The position numbers and the translations under genes were made by a program. This document shows positions 34,145 to 42,767 of a stretch of 64,000 nucleotides of DNA, in pieces. The stretch covers positions 2,108,001 through 2,172,000 of the forward strand of contig CP102255.1 of assembly GCA_025146135.1 (NCBI GenBank), read 5' to 3'. The stretch comes from Anaerotruncus colihominis. Lineage in GTDB: Bacteria > Bacillota > Clostridia > Oscillospirales > Ruminococcaceae. How positions within the stretch are numbered: position 1 is the stretch's first letter; each line of letters starts with the position of its first letter. The notes under the pieces were generated by a model. That model had not been told where the DNA came from. It searched no databases and saw only the letters and a list, made by a program, of their open reading frames with translations.

Positions 34145-35482
34145 TCAGCCAACAATTTCCCCGACTTCATCGCGTACCGCATTTTCGGTAAACTCTTCCT
34201 CACTGAACTCATAATCGTTTCCGGGGAAGATCGCATTGAGCAGGATACCAAGAATCGCTGCGACTGCCAAACCGCTGAGCGTAATGGATGCACTTGCCAC
34301 ATGGAATGTAATGCCGCCGATGCTGTTAAAGCCAAGGCCGCTGATCAGGATAATCGCCGCAATCAAAACATTGCGCGACTCCGTAAAATCGACCTGATTT
34401 TCAACGACATTGCGTACACCGATCGCAGAAATCATGCCATAGAGGATAAACGAAACGCCGCCGATGGTAGCAGTCGGAATCGTGTGAATAAATTCGCCAA
34501 ATTTCGGAACAAAGCCAAAGCAGATCGCTACCACAGCCGCAATTTCCATGATGACCGGGTCATAAACCTTTGTCAGCGCCAGAACACCCGTGTTCTCACT
34601 GTATGTCGTGTTGGCCGGGCCGCCGAGCATACCGGCAATGCTTGTCGCAACGCCGTCACCAATCAGGGTTCTGTGCAGGCCAGGGTTTGCAAGGAAATTC
34701 CGGTTGCATGTCGCGCTGATCGCCGCAATATCGCCGACATGCTCCATCATGGTCGCCAGAGCAATCGGAACCATGATAATAATTGCACTGACATCAAATT
34801 TTGCGAGGGTAATCGGTACCATACCAATTATTGGGGCTGGTCCGACAGCGGAGAAATCCACGCTGCCGGTGACAAGCGCCACAATGTACGAACCGACGAT
34901 ACCGAGCAGGATCGGGATAATTTTGATCATGCCTTTGCCGAAAATATTCGCGGCAACGACAATCACAATCGCTACTACGGCAAGCAACCAGTTCGAACTG
35001 GCGTCATTAACAGCATTCGGGGCAAGAATCAGGCCAATGAGAATGATAATCGGACCAGTGACAACCGGCGGGAAGAACCGCATAATCCGCTTGATGCCGC
35101 AGGTGCGGATCAGCGCTGCCAGAACAACATATACCAAACCGGCAATGACGATACCGCCACACGCATAGGGCAGCTTTTCCGCCTCTGTGAGCGCGTTTCC
35201 CGCCGCATCGGTGAGCGGCAGAGCCTTGACCGCCGCGAAACCGCCCAGGAAGGCAAAGGACGAACCAAGGAAAACAGGCGCTTTACGCTGCGTTACCAGA
35301 TGGAAAAACAGGGTGCCGATACCTGCACAGAACAGTGTCGTCTGGACATTCAGACCTGTAATGATCGGGACGACAACGGTTGCGCCGAACATTGCGAACA
35401 CATGCTGAAAACCAAGCACAATGGTTTTAGGCCAGCCCAGCTCCTTAGGGGCGTTGTAAATCCCTGCATTTTTGTTGGCCAT
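34145..35482 (-). CDS. uraA: UraA-type uracil:cation symporter (NCS2 family)
   Basis: A 445-residue polytopic nucleobase transporter. The substrate motif reads NTTYSENTGVLALTKVYD, the uracil-type form (UraA has TTYGENIGVMALTKV, where the Glu binds uracil). Xanthine/urate transporters instead carry QNNGVIQLTG-like sequences. MEHVGDIAAISATC carries a Glu and His in the equivalent of the second substrate helix. ATG 35482 follows GAGGAGG. It is last in the operon after the Mo-hydroxylase genes (95-base gap), so it likely imports the enzyme's pyrimidine substrate. Confidence 0.88.
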   Translation of the reverse strand: MANKNAGIYNAPKELGWPKTIVLGFQHVFAMFGATVVVPIITGLNVQTTLFCAGIGTLFFHLVTQRKAPVFLGSSFAFLGGFAAVKALPLTDAAGNALTEAEKLPYACGGIVIAGLVYVVLAALIRTCGIKRIMRFFPPVVTGPIIILIGLILAPNAVNDASSNWLLAVVAIVIVVAANIFGKGMIKIIPILLGIVGSYIVALVTGSVDFSAVGPAPIIGMVPITLAKFDVSAIIIMVPIALATMMEHVGDIAAISATCNRNFLANPGLHRTLIGDGVATSIAGMLGGPANTTYSENTGVLALTKVYDPVIMEIAAVVAICFGFVPKFGEFIHTIPTATIGGVSFILYGMISAIGVRNVVENQVDFTESRNVLIAAIILISGLGFNSIGGITFHVASASITLSGLAVAAILGILLNAIFPGNDYEFSEEEFTENAVRDEVGEIVG

Positions 35483-35577
35483 AAACTTACCTCCTCAATC
35501 GTGAAATCTTGTCTCCATTTCTCTATGTATCCAAGAGCCTGCGCTCTGTATACCGGGCACCCAGGCGCGGGAGGCCG

Positions 35578-37896
35578 TCAGGCCTCCTGCGCTTTTTTCT
35601 CCTTCAGCGCTTTGAGCACGTCGTCCGCTGTGATTGGCATCCGGTAGAACCGAACGCCAAGCGCGTTTGCAATCGCGTTGGCGATCGCAGGCGCTCCGGG
35701 GACCATGACCGGTTCGCCAATGCCGCGCGCGCCGAATGGACCGGTCGGCTCCGCGTGCTCCGCAACCTTGACGACCATCTCCGGCATATCGTCGGCGGTC
35801 GGAATTTTATAATCGACAAAACTCTTATTGAGGACCTTGCCGTCCTTAAGCTTCAGCTCCTCGAACAGCGCTGTTCCAAGCGCCTGTACCATCGCGCCTT
35901 CTACCTGCGCGTCGTACAGCTTCGGATTGATAACCTTTCCAGGGTCAAAGCAGGAAACCATCTTCAACACGCGGATCTCGCCGGTTTCTGTGTCGATTTC
36001 GACCTCTGCGCCGTTGACGCCCATTGTCCAGAATGCGACAGGCTTTGTTCCCTGCCCTGTTTCGTGATCGAAGCCCATATTGTTCGGCACAACGAACGAA
36101 CCTTTTCCGATCAGCGGGCCGTGAATACCCGAAGCGTCCGGCATCGTCAGGCCAAGCGCAAACGTACTAATCGGCACCTTAATTTCCGGATGCATCTTAT
36201 GGACGACAAAGCCATCGCGCAACTCCAGGTCGCGCTTCCCATAGCCCATCTTGATCTGCGCCAGATCGAGAATCTCATCACGCGCATCCTCGGCCGCCAG
36301 TTTGACCGCGTTGCCCGCGCAGTACGTTGTGCGGGACGCAACCGTCTGCCATTCATACGGCGTATGGTCGGTATCTCCCGTGCGGATTGTGATTTTGGAA
36401 GGGTCGACGCTGAGCACCTCAGCCGCAATCTGAGTCAGCGCCGTGTCGGAACCCTGCCCGATATCCTGGCCGCTTGTCATCAGGAAGAAGGTGCCGTCCT
36501 CATTCATGCGGATAATTGCAGCGGAGGCAACGTCCGTAGGCATGGACGGCGATTTCCAGCCGCCGGCAATCCCTTTTGCGCGCACCTTTGTCGGCGAAGG
36601 CGAAACGGACGGCGTGTCGTAATCCATTTCCTTAATAACCGTCTCGAGGCAATCCTGATATCCGGAATCCTCAAGCACCTGTCCTGTTCCGGTGATGCCG
36701 CCGGCACGCAGGCCGTTGATACGGCGGATCTCCACCTCGGAAATGCCGATCTCATGCGCGACCACATCGAGGTTCTGCTCCAGGCCAAAATGGATTTCGC
36801 ACATGCCGAAGCCCCTGTACGGGCCGCCGACCGGATGGTTTGTATAAACGCAGTAGCTGTCAGCCCATGCGTTCGGGATATCATATGGGCCAAGCGCCGC
36901 CAGCCCGGCTGCCTTTACAATGTTGACGCCGTATTCGGTATACGCGCCGGCGTCCCATATATATTCGACCTTTTCCGCAAGGATTTTGCCGTCCTTGCGC
37001 ACGCCGGTCTTAATTTTGATATGTACGCCCTGGCGGACATACGAATCCTCGAATTCTTCCTCGCGCGTATAATTGAGTTTGACCGGCCGCCCACAGTTGA
37101 GCATGGAAAGCGGAATTACGATGCCTTCCAGCGTCGTGCCGGCCTTTGCGCCGAAACCGCCGCCGACATACGGCGAAATGACGCGCACCTTGTTCAGCGG
37201 CAAATCGAACGACGCGGCCAAAGCCTGGCGAACCGCAAAGGGCGATTGGCAGCTTGCCCAAACGGTCAGCTTGCCGTCCGCTTCATACTGAGCGACCGCG
37301 ACGTGCGGCTCGATCGGCACATGCTGGACATGCGGCACATAATAGGTGTGCTCCGTTACATAGTCGGATTCGGCGAAACCCTTCTCCACATCGCCCTTGC
37401 GCAGCTTGAAATGGTGCGAAATATTGGTGCCTGCGATTGGATGGAAGATCGGCGCGACCTTGTAGCTACCAAGATCCGGATGGATAATCGGCGCGTCGGG
37501 CTTCATACCCTCGATTGCATTTGTAACGGCGGGCAGCTCCTCATATTCAACCTTGATCAGATCGACCGCCTGCTGCGCGATCTCAAGCGTCTCAGCCGCG
37601 ACAGCCGCAACAGCCTCGCCGCGGAATTTGGCCGTGCCGACCGCCAGGAAGTTTTTATCCTCCAGATAGAGTCCGCCGCGCTTTTTATAGTATTCGCCGG
37701 TGATAACGCTCTTGACGCCCGGCAGCTTTTCAGCCTCGGAGGTGTCGATGCTCAAAATCTTGGCGTGCGCGTACGGGCTGCGCTTGACCTGCGCGTACAG
37801 CATGCGCGCCATTTTCATATCGTCAACATATTTTGCCTGGCCAGTTACCTTTTTGATTCCGTCAACACGATCAATCGATACGCCCACGCTTTTCAT
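35578..37896 (-). CDS. Molybdopterin-binding subunit of a xanthine-dehydrogenase-family hydroxylase
   Basis: A 772-residue large subunit of the molybdenum hydroxylase family. Visible motifs: GGGFGAK, GPYRGFGMCE, TYCAGNAVKLA and GARGIGEPVMVPGAPA, the last with the catalytic Glu. Bovine xanthine oxidase has Glu802 in QEHFYLET for purine binding; the aligned segment here reads VQHVPIEPH, with Gln, while the Arg of the RGFG motif is kept. So true xanthine specificity is doubtful and another N-heterocycle is likely. It overlaps the 2Fe-2S gene by 4 bases. The uracil-type permease next door suggests a pyrimidine (inference). Confidence 0.87.
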   Translation of the reverse strand: MKSVGVSIDRVDGIKKVTGQAKYVDDMKMARMLYAQVKRSPYAHAKILSIDTSEAEKLPGVKSVITGEYYKKRGGLYLEDKNFLAVGTAKFRGEAVAAVAAETLEIAQQAVDLIKVEYEELPAVTNAIEGMKPDAPIIHPDLGSYKVAPIFHPIAGTNISHHFKLRKGDVEKGFAESDYVTEHTYYVPHVQHVPIEPHVAVAQYEADGKLTVWASCQSPFAVRQALAASFDLPLNKVRVISPYVGGGFGAKAGTTLEGIVIPLSMLNCGRPVKLNYTREEEFEDSYVRQGVHIKIKTGVRKDGKILAEKVEYIWDAGAYTEYGVNIVKAAGLAALGPYDIPNAWADSYCVYTNHPVGGPYRGFGMCEIHFGLEQNLDVVAHEIGISEVEIRRINGLRAGGITGTGQVLEDSGYQDCLETVIKEMDYDTPSVSPSPTKVRAKGIAGGWKSPSMPTDVASAAIIRMNEDGTFFLMTSGQDIGQGSDTALTQIAAEVLSVDPSKITIRTGDTDHTPYEWQTVASRTTYCAGNAVKLAAEDARDEILDLAQIKMGYGKRDLELRDGFVVHKMHPEIKVPISTFALGLTMPDASGIHGPLIGKGSFVVPNNMGFDHETGQGTKPVAFWTMGVNGAEVEIDTETGEIRVLKMVSCFDPGKVINPKLYDAQVEGAMVQALGTALFEELKLKDGKVLNKSFVDYKIPTADDMPEMVVKVAEHAEPTGPFGARGIGEPVMVPGAPAIANAIANALGVRFYRMPITADDVLKALKEKKAQEA

Positions 37897-38378
37897 TTGC
37901 GCACACCTCCTTCAGTATGTTCGGCCACATCTTCTATGGCCTCGATAATCTTCTTGTATCCGGTGCAGCGGCACAGATTCCCGCTGATTCCGCGTGCAAT
38001 TTCCTCGCGGGTCGGATGCGGGTTTTCGCGCAGCAGCGCCGTCGCCGTCATCAAAAATCCGGGTGTGCAGAAGCCGCATTGAAGCGCGGCATGCTTGACA
38101 AACGCCTCCTGAAGCGGGGACAGGTTCCCCTTGCGGTCAGCAAGCCCCTCAACGGTCGTAATATGCGCACCGTCAAGCTCGGGGGCCAGCACCAGGCAGG
38201 CGTTGACCGGCTTGCCGTTCATAATCACAGTGCATGCGCCGCATTCGCCGGCGCCGCAGCCTTCCTTTGCGCCGGTGAGATCCAGCTCCTCACGCAGCAC
38301 GTTCAGCAGCGTTTTATTCGCGTCAACATAAAGCTCGACCGGCTCCTCGTTGACGAAAAAGTTCACCTGATATTTCAT
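37893..38378 (-). CDS. 2Fe-2S subunit of the Mo-hydroxylase
   Basis: A 161-residue subunit with two [2Fe-2S] sites: the plant-ferredoxin-like CGAGECGACTV and the alpha-helical QCGFCTPGF ... GNLCRCTGY. ATG 38378 follows AAGGAGGGGG. It carries electrons between the Mo and FAD subunits. Confidence 0.93.
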   Translation of the reverse strand: MKYQVNFFVNEEPVELYVDANKTLLNVLREELDLTGAKEGCGAGECGACTVIMNGKPVNACLVLAPELDGAHITTVEGLADRKGNLSPLQEAFVKHAALQCGFCTPGFLMTATALLRENPHPTREEIARGISGNLCRCTGYKKIIEAIEDVAEHTEGGVRK

Positions 38379-38391
38379 CGCTTCCCCCTCC

Positions 38392-39228
38392 TTATTTCGC
38401 AAGCGTTTCAAGGCCTCTGCGAACGATCAGCCCGACGATGTCCATGCGGTACTCCTTGGAGGCGCGCACATCGCTGATCGGCGCGACCTCCGAGCGGGCC
38501 AGCTCGACCGCCTGTTCGATCAAAGCGGCGTCCGGCTTTTTGCCGCGCACAAGTTCTTCTGTTTTCACCAGGCGAAGCGGCGTCGGCGCGACTGAACCGA
38601 ACGCGAAGCGGAATTCGCCGCCGCAGCGCAGCACGGTCGCGCAGACGGTGGACAGGTCGACCTCACGGCGGCGGGCCACCTTTGTGAACACGCCCTCGGC
38701 GCCGGCTATGTAAGGAACGCGGATCGCCGTGACGATTTCACCGGGCTTCAAGGATGTCTTGCGCACAAAGATAAAGAAATCACGGATGGGGATCTCACGC
38801 CTGCCGTCGGGACCTTCCGCCAGAATGACCGCGTCGCACGCGAGCAGCGGGGTCCCCGTGTCGGCCAGCGGAGATGCGTTGCAGATGTTGCCGATGCAGG
38901 TGGCGCGGTTGCGCACCTGGCGCGAACCCACCGACAGGGCCGCTTTGGCGAGGAACGGATAGTGCATGCAGACCGCCTCGTTCTCGCCGATCGCATTCAT
39001 CGTTGCGCAGGCGCCGATCGTCAGGCCGTTCTGTTCGTCAAACGAAATGTTGTCAAGCCCTGGGATACGCTTGATATCCACAACATAATCCGGTGCGATC
39101 AGCCGGTCGCGCAGACGGACGACGACATCGGTCCCGCCGTTAAATAAAACGGCGGATTCTTTGTAATCGGCGAGCATCTGTAACGCTTCCGGCAAGGTTT
39201 TTGGTGCTAAATAATTAAATTGCTTCAC
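38392..39228 (-). CDS. FAD-binding subunit of the Mo-hydroxylase
   Basis: A 278-residue subunit of the CoxM/XdhB type. FNGGTDVVVRLRD is the first FAD loop and CIGNICNASPLADTGTPLLA the second. The start is taken as GTG 39228, 8 bases after AAGGAG; a GTG at 39237 would overlap that site. It presumably passes electrons to NAD+ or ferredoxin. First gene of the minus arm of the island. Confidence 0.88.
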   Translation of the reverse strand: MKQFNYLAPKTLPEALQMLADYKESAVLFNGGTDVVVRLRDRLIAPDYVVDIKRIPGLDNISFDEQNGLTIGACATMNAIGENEAVCMHYPFLAKAALSVGSRQVRNRATCIGNICNASPLADTGTPLLACDAVILAEGPDGRREIPIRDFFIFVRKTSLKPGEIVTAIRVPYIAGAEGVFTKVARRREVDLSTVCATVLRCGGEFRFAFGSVAPTPLRLVKTEELVRGKKPDAALIEQAVELARSEVAPISDVRASKEYRMDIVGLIVRRGLETLAK

Positions 39229-39273
39229 GATCAGCACTCCTTTTTATGCAGATTGTCGCTTACCACTGTAATC

Positions 39274-39302
39274 ATTATACAGTCGCCCCCCGATGAAAGC
39301 AA
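39274..39302 (-). promoter_or_regulatory. Promoter of the Mo-hydroxylase operon
   Basis: On the minus strand: TTGCTT (39302-39297) and TATAAT (39279-39274), spacer 17, about 40 bases before the FAD-subunit start. Confidence 0.6.
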
Positions 39303-39594
39303 TCATTTGCAGCCATTTTTTCTGTAATGCCTAGAAATATCCTTATTCTTTATGCAGTTTTGATTACACCACGCTGTAAAATATTCACAATAAAAATCAC
39401 AAACCCGCATCCTTTTTTGTAAAAGGAGCTTTTATGCAGAAAGCCTTTTGTTATTTCACAATGCAGCGAACAAATGTCAGTTCAATTAAAAACCACAAAT
39501 CAAAGATTCCTATTATTTACTTTTTTTAAATTGAATTGTGCAATATGCATTAATTTTTATAATTTAATCTGTTATACAAAGTCGCTTTATCTAG

Positions 39595-39623
39595 TTTACA
39601 ATTCCAAATTTATGAACTATAAT
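39595..39623 (+). promoter_or_regulatory. Promoter of the matC arm
   Basis: TTTACA at 39595-39600 and TATAAT at 39618-39623, spacer 17. It predicts a 5' leader of about 470 bases before matC. Confidence 0.55.
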
Positions 39624-39951
39624 GTATATACATAACAAACCAGCGGCGTACACTTTTCAGGGGCGGGATTTCAATGCTTCAAGAAGGATTGCCGCGTTTT
39701 TGCATTTTGGAGCAATTTTTTTATATGCAAATGAATATTTTTATTTTGTAGATATATCACAACAACAGCTATTTTTTGCAGGTATTATCTCCACTTTTAC
39801 CCTACCCATATTGTTATAATATCATAATTTGCAATAGAACACAACTGCAATCCGCTATATTTTACGATTTTTTAGAGTTCCTTATATTTATGTCGCTGAT
39901 GATTCTGTAAATAAGAACATTGTAAACCGGCTGTATCGAGAGGAGGGAGAC

Positions 39952-40011
39952 ATGGAGTTTTAAGGCTGAGAAAGGATAAGCCTTTCTCAGCCATTCCACT
40001 GTGGAATGGCT
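39952..40011 (+). promoter_or_regulatory. Possible attenuator: three-codon leader frame and overlapping hairpins
   Basis: GAGGAGGGAG (39940-39949) precedes ATG GAG TTT TAA (39952-39963). Right after come stem A (39964-39975 with 39981-39992) and stem B (39989-39999 with 40001-40011). They share 39989-39992, so full versions exclude each other. This looks like a translation-linked attenuator in the matC leader. Alternatively it is the remnant end of a lost gene plus its terminator. Confidence 0.4.
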
Positions 40012-40103
40012 GGGTTCTGTTTGTCAGCCTGGAGAGAGACCCATCAGTATGCTTCTCTTATTCAGGCAATCCAAACACTGAAGTGAAAAGAGGCTTATCA
40101 GTT

Positions 40104-41375
40104 ATGAGTGTAGAATTAATATCCCTGTTTTTTTTAGTTCTAGCGATTGCCCTAGGGTATTTTACAAGAGTAAATACTGGAATACTGGGGATCGCTCTTG
40201 CTTTTGTATTGGGAACATTTGTAGCGCCTTTCAGCGTCATGACCGAAAATTCGGCCATAAGCGGAAATGAAATCATCGGCGGATTCCCCACAAATACATT
40301 TGTAACGCTTATGGGTATGACCTTTCTGTTCAGCATCGCCAAGGCTAATGGGACTCTGGAAACGCTGGCGATGAAGATCGTCCGCCTTGCCGGCGGGAGG
40401 ACAAGGATTATCCCCTTTGTGTTCTTCGCGTTTTCCATTGTCATGTCGGCTGTTGGCGCTGGACCGATCGTCACGCCGGCCCTTATGTGTCCCATTGCCT
40501 GTTCTGTTGCCAGCAAGGAAGATATCCCGGATATTGTCGTGCTTGTCTGCGTCATCTGCGGCGGGCTTATAGGCGGGACTACCCCATACGGCCCCACGGG
40601 CGTTGTGGCTTCCAGCCTGATCGTTGGCGAAGCGGGGCTGAATTACCTGCCCACGCTGGCAGCAACCGCAGCGGTTCACCTTGTGCAGTTCGCCGTGCTT
40701 TATGTGATGGTCGGCGGTTTCAAAATTAAAGTTTCCCACTCGTCTGCCAGCGAGGTGGAGGCAATCCCTTTCACGCAGAATCATTACATGACCCTGGCTG
40801 CGATCATCCTGGTCGTTCTGGGCACAATGATCTTGAACTATAATGTCGCGCTGCTGGCCTTTTTATTTGGGGCAATTCTGCTCCTTCTGAAAGCTGCCAG
40901 CCAGAAAGACGTCATTGCCGGTATCCCCTGGGGGACGCTGCTTCTGGTCGGCGGCATGACGGTGTTGATTGTCGTTATCAGGGAACTGGGCGGGATAGAC
41001 ATGCTTTCGGATTTTCTCGCCGGGTTTATGACGGAGAGTACGGCATGTTCGTTCCTTGGCCTTATGGCCGGTATCCTGTCAGCCGTATCCAGCGCCTCCG
41101 GCGTCGTGATGCCGACGCTGATCCCTACGGTCATTGATTTATCAAAAGAACTGGGCGGAGCAATTGACCCGGCGGCGTTGGCCGCGGCGGTTGTCGTGGG
41201 CGCGGAGGTCGTAACGGTTTCTCCCCTTTCCACGATCGGCGCTCTGGGGTACAGCGCCGCCAACGAAAAAACTGACAAAAACAAGCTTTTTACCACTATG
41301 CTGCTGTGCGCCGGCGTGTCTTTGGCTGTTCTTTTTGTATTAGGATTTCTGGGGGTGTTTAACTGGTTTTTGTAA
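40104..41375 (+). CDS. MatC-like dicarboxylate carrier
   Basis: A 423-residue polytopic membrane protein. The N-terminal half (LISLFFLVLAIALGYFTRVN ... GIALAFVLGTF) resembles the MatC N-terminal family of malonate/dicarboxylate carriers in the ion-transporter superfamily. SAVGAGPIVTPALMCPIA and SSASGVVMPTLIPTV are the paired re-entrant-type motifs. The start is ATG 40104 (AAGAGG upstream) rather than GTG 40083. Placed before a CoA-transferase, it may import or export a C3-C4 dicarboxylate such as malonate. Confidence 0.75.
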   Translation: MSVELISLFFLVLAIALGYFTRVNTGILGIALAFVLGTFVAPFSVMTENSAISGNEIIGGFPTNTFVTLMGMTFLFSIAKANGTLETLAMKIVRLAGGRTRIIPFVFFAFSIVMSAVGAGPIVTPALMCPIACSVASKEDIPDIVVLVCVICGGLIGGTTPYGPTGVVASSLIVGEAGLNYLPTLAATAAVHLVQFAVLYVMVGGFKIKVSHSSASEVEAIPFTQNHYMTLAAIILVVLGTMILNYNVALLAFLFGAILLLLKAASQKDVIAGIPWGTLLLVGGMTVLIVVIRELGGIDMLSDFLAGFMTESTACSFLGLMAGILSAVSSASGVVMPTLIPTVIDLSKELGGAIDPAALAAAVVVGAEVVTVSPLSTIGALGYSAANEKTDKNKLFTTMLLCAGVSLAVLFVLGFLGVFNWFL

Positions 41376-41558
41376 AGACCCGTATGGGCTTCGGCGCATC
41401 CTCAAGGTTTTGGCATCCCCCTCTGCACATGGCAAAATCGGATTTTATTATCCTTTATTTTATATGCATCTTTGACAATATCAAATTGTAAACATAATTG
41501 GAATCATCAGTCACACACAATCGTACACATTAAATTTAGAAACGGGAGGAAAAACAAC

Positions 41559-42761
41559 ATGGCAAAGCCACTCGACGGAATCAAGGTTCTCGATATGACA
41601 AAGGTCCTGGCGGGACCGTACTGCGGCATGATGCTGCGCAACCTCGGCGCCGAGGTCATCCACTGCGAGATGCCCGGCGCCGGCGACGATGCGCGCGCCT
41701 ACGGGCCGTATGTCAACGGCGAAAGCATCTACTTTTTGAGCATCAACCGCGGCAAAAAGAGCGTCGAGATCAACGCCAAGACGCCCGAGGGCAAAAAGGT
41801 CCTGACTGATCTCATCAAAAAAGTAGACGTGTACGTGCAGAACTTCAAGCCCGGCGCGCTTGACAAGATGGGCTTTGGTTATGAGGACGTCAAAAAGATC
41901 AACCCGCGCTGCGTTTATGTTGCAATCTCCGGCTTCGGACAGACCGGCCCGTATGCCAACCGGCCCGCTTACGATATGATCGTGCAGGCCATGGGCGGCG
42001 TCATGAGCATCACCGGCGAGCCGGACGGCAATCCCGTGCGCGTCGGCACTTCGATCGGCGATATCATCGCCGGCATGATGGGCGCATACGGCGCGCTGGC
42101 CGCCCTGTATGAGCGCCAGACGACCGGCGCCGGCCAGCTTGTCGATATCTCCATGCTCGACTGCCAGGTCGCCATCCTCGAAAACGCCATCGCCAAATAT
42201 TCCGCGACCGGCCAGGTGGCGCGTCCGCTCGGACTCAAGCATCCGTCGATCACGCCGTTCGAAGCGTACCGCACCAAGGACAGTTGGGTCATCGTCGCGG
42301 CCGGAAACAACAAACTGTTCGCCAAGTTCTGCGAGGTCACCGGCCGTCAGGAGCTGATTGACGATCCGAAGTTCTCGACGAACCCCGAGCGTAATAAGAA
42401 TATGCATGAGCTGTCCAACCTCATGCAGGAGAAAATCAAGGATAAGACGACCGACGAGTGGCTTAAAATCTTTGTTGACAACGGCATCCCCTGCGGCCCG
42501 ATCAACTCAATTGACCGGCTGTTCGAGGACCCGCAGATCAATTACCGCAATATGCTTGTCGAGGTCGAGCAACCGCACATGGGCAAGGTCCGCGTGGCGG
42601 GAAACCCGGTTAAGCTGAGCACCGTTCCCGCCGAGGATGAGCTGCCGCATGAGCCTGCTCCGCAGGTTGGCGAGCACAATGTCGAAATTCTGCGCGACGT
42701 GCTTGGGTACAGCGACGACGAGATCAAGGCTTACATAGACACCCTTCCAAAAAAGGAGTGA
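41559..42761 (+). CDS. CaiB/BaiF family III CoA-transferase
   Basis: A 400-residue type III CoA-transferase. GIKVLDMTKVLAGPYCGMML and LGAEVIHCEMP form the N-terminal core, and VDISMLDCQVA carries the catalytic Asp (residue about 201, equal to Asp169 of formyl-CoA:oxalate CoA-transferase). It moves CoA onto a carboxylic acid; the family includes oxalate, succinate and carnitine enzymes. ATG 41559 follows GGGAGGA. The neighbours suggest a dicarboxylate (malonate or oxalate) is activated here. Confidence 0.88.
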   Translation: MAKPLDGIKVLDMTKVLAGPYCGMMLRNLGAEVIHCEMPGAGDDARAYGPYVNGESIYFLSINRGKKSVEINAKTPEGKKVLTDLIKKVDVYVQNFKPGALDKMGFGYEDVKKINPRCVYVAISGFGQTGPYANRPAYDMIVQAMGGVMSITGEPDGNPVRVGTSIGDIIAGMMGAYGALAALYERQTTGAGQLVDISMLDCQVAILENAIAKYSATGQVARPLGLKHPSITPFEAYRTKDSWVIVAAGNNKLFAKFCEVTGRQELIDDPKFSTNPERNKNMHELSNLMQEKIKDKTTDEWLKIFVDNGIPCGPINSIDRLFEDPQINYRNMLVEVEQPHMGKVRVAGNPVKLSTVPAEDELPHEPAPQVGEHNVEILRDVLGYSDDEIKAYIDTLPKKE

Positions 42762-42767
42762 GCATAT

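Larger units (their letters stand above)
39229..40103. other. Divergent control region of the catabolic island
   Basis: 875 A+T-rich bases between the Mo-hydroxylase operon and matC. It contains a minus promoter (39274-39302), a plus promoter (39595-39623) and a leader of about 470 bases with a three-codon frame and overlapping hairpins (39952-40011). A 65-codon frame at 39622 starts inside the -10 box and shows no family resemblance, so it is not counted. Confidence 0.6.

Noticed and set aside
34064..35647. A 527-codon plus-strand frame opposite the uracil permease
   Set aside because: Charged, Asn/Arg/Asp-rich reverse image of a hydrophobic transporter gene; no motif.
35509..38082. An 857-codon open frame on the plus strand opposite the Mo subunit
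   Set aside because: It lies antisense to a clear Mo-hydroxylase gene, spans its whole length, has unusual Arg/His-rich composition and no family motif. It is a by-product of codon bias.
34145..39228. Simple call of 'xanthine permease plus xanthine dehydrogenase'
   Set aside because: The permease motif is uracil-type and the purine-binding Glu position of the Mo subunit is changed, so the specific name would be unsafe.
39622..39819. A 65-codon frame in the control region before matC
   Set aside because: Its ATG is within the predicted -10 box, there is no ribosome site, and it resembles nothing.
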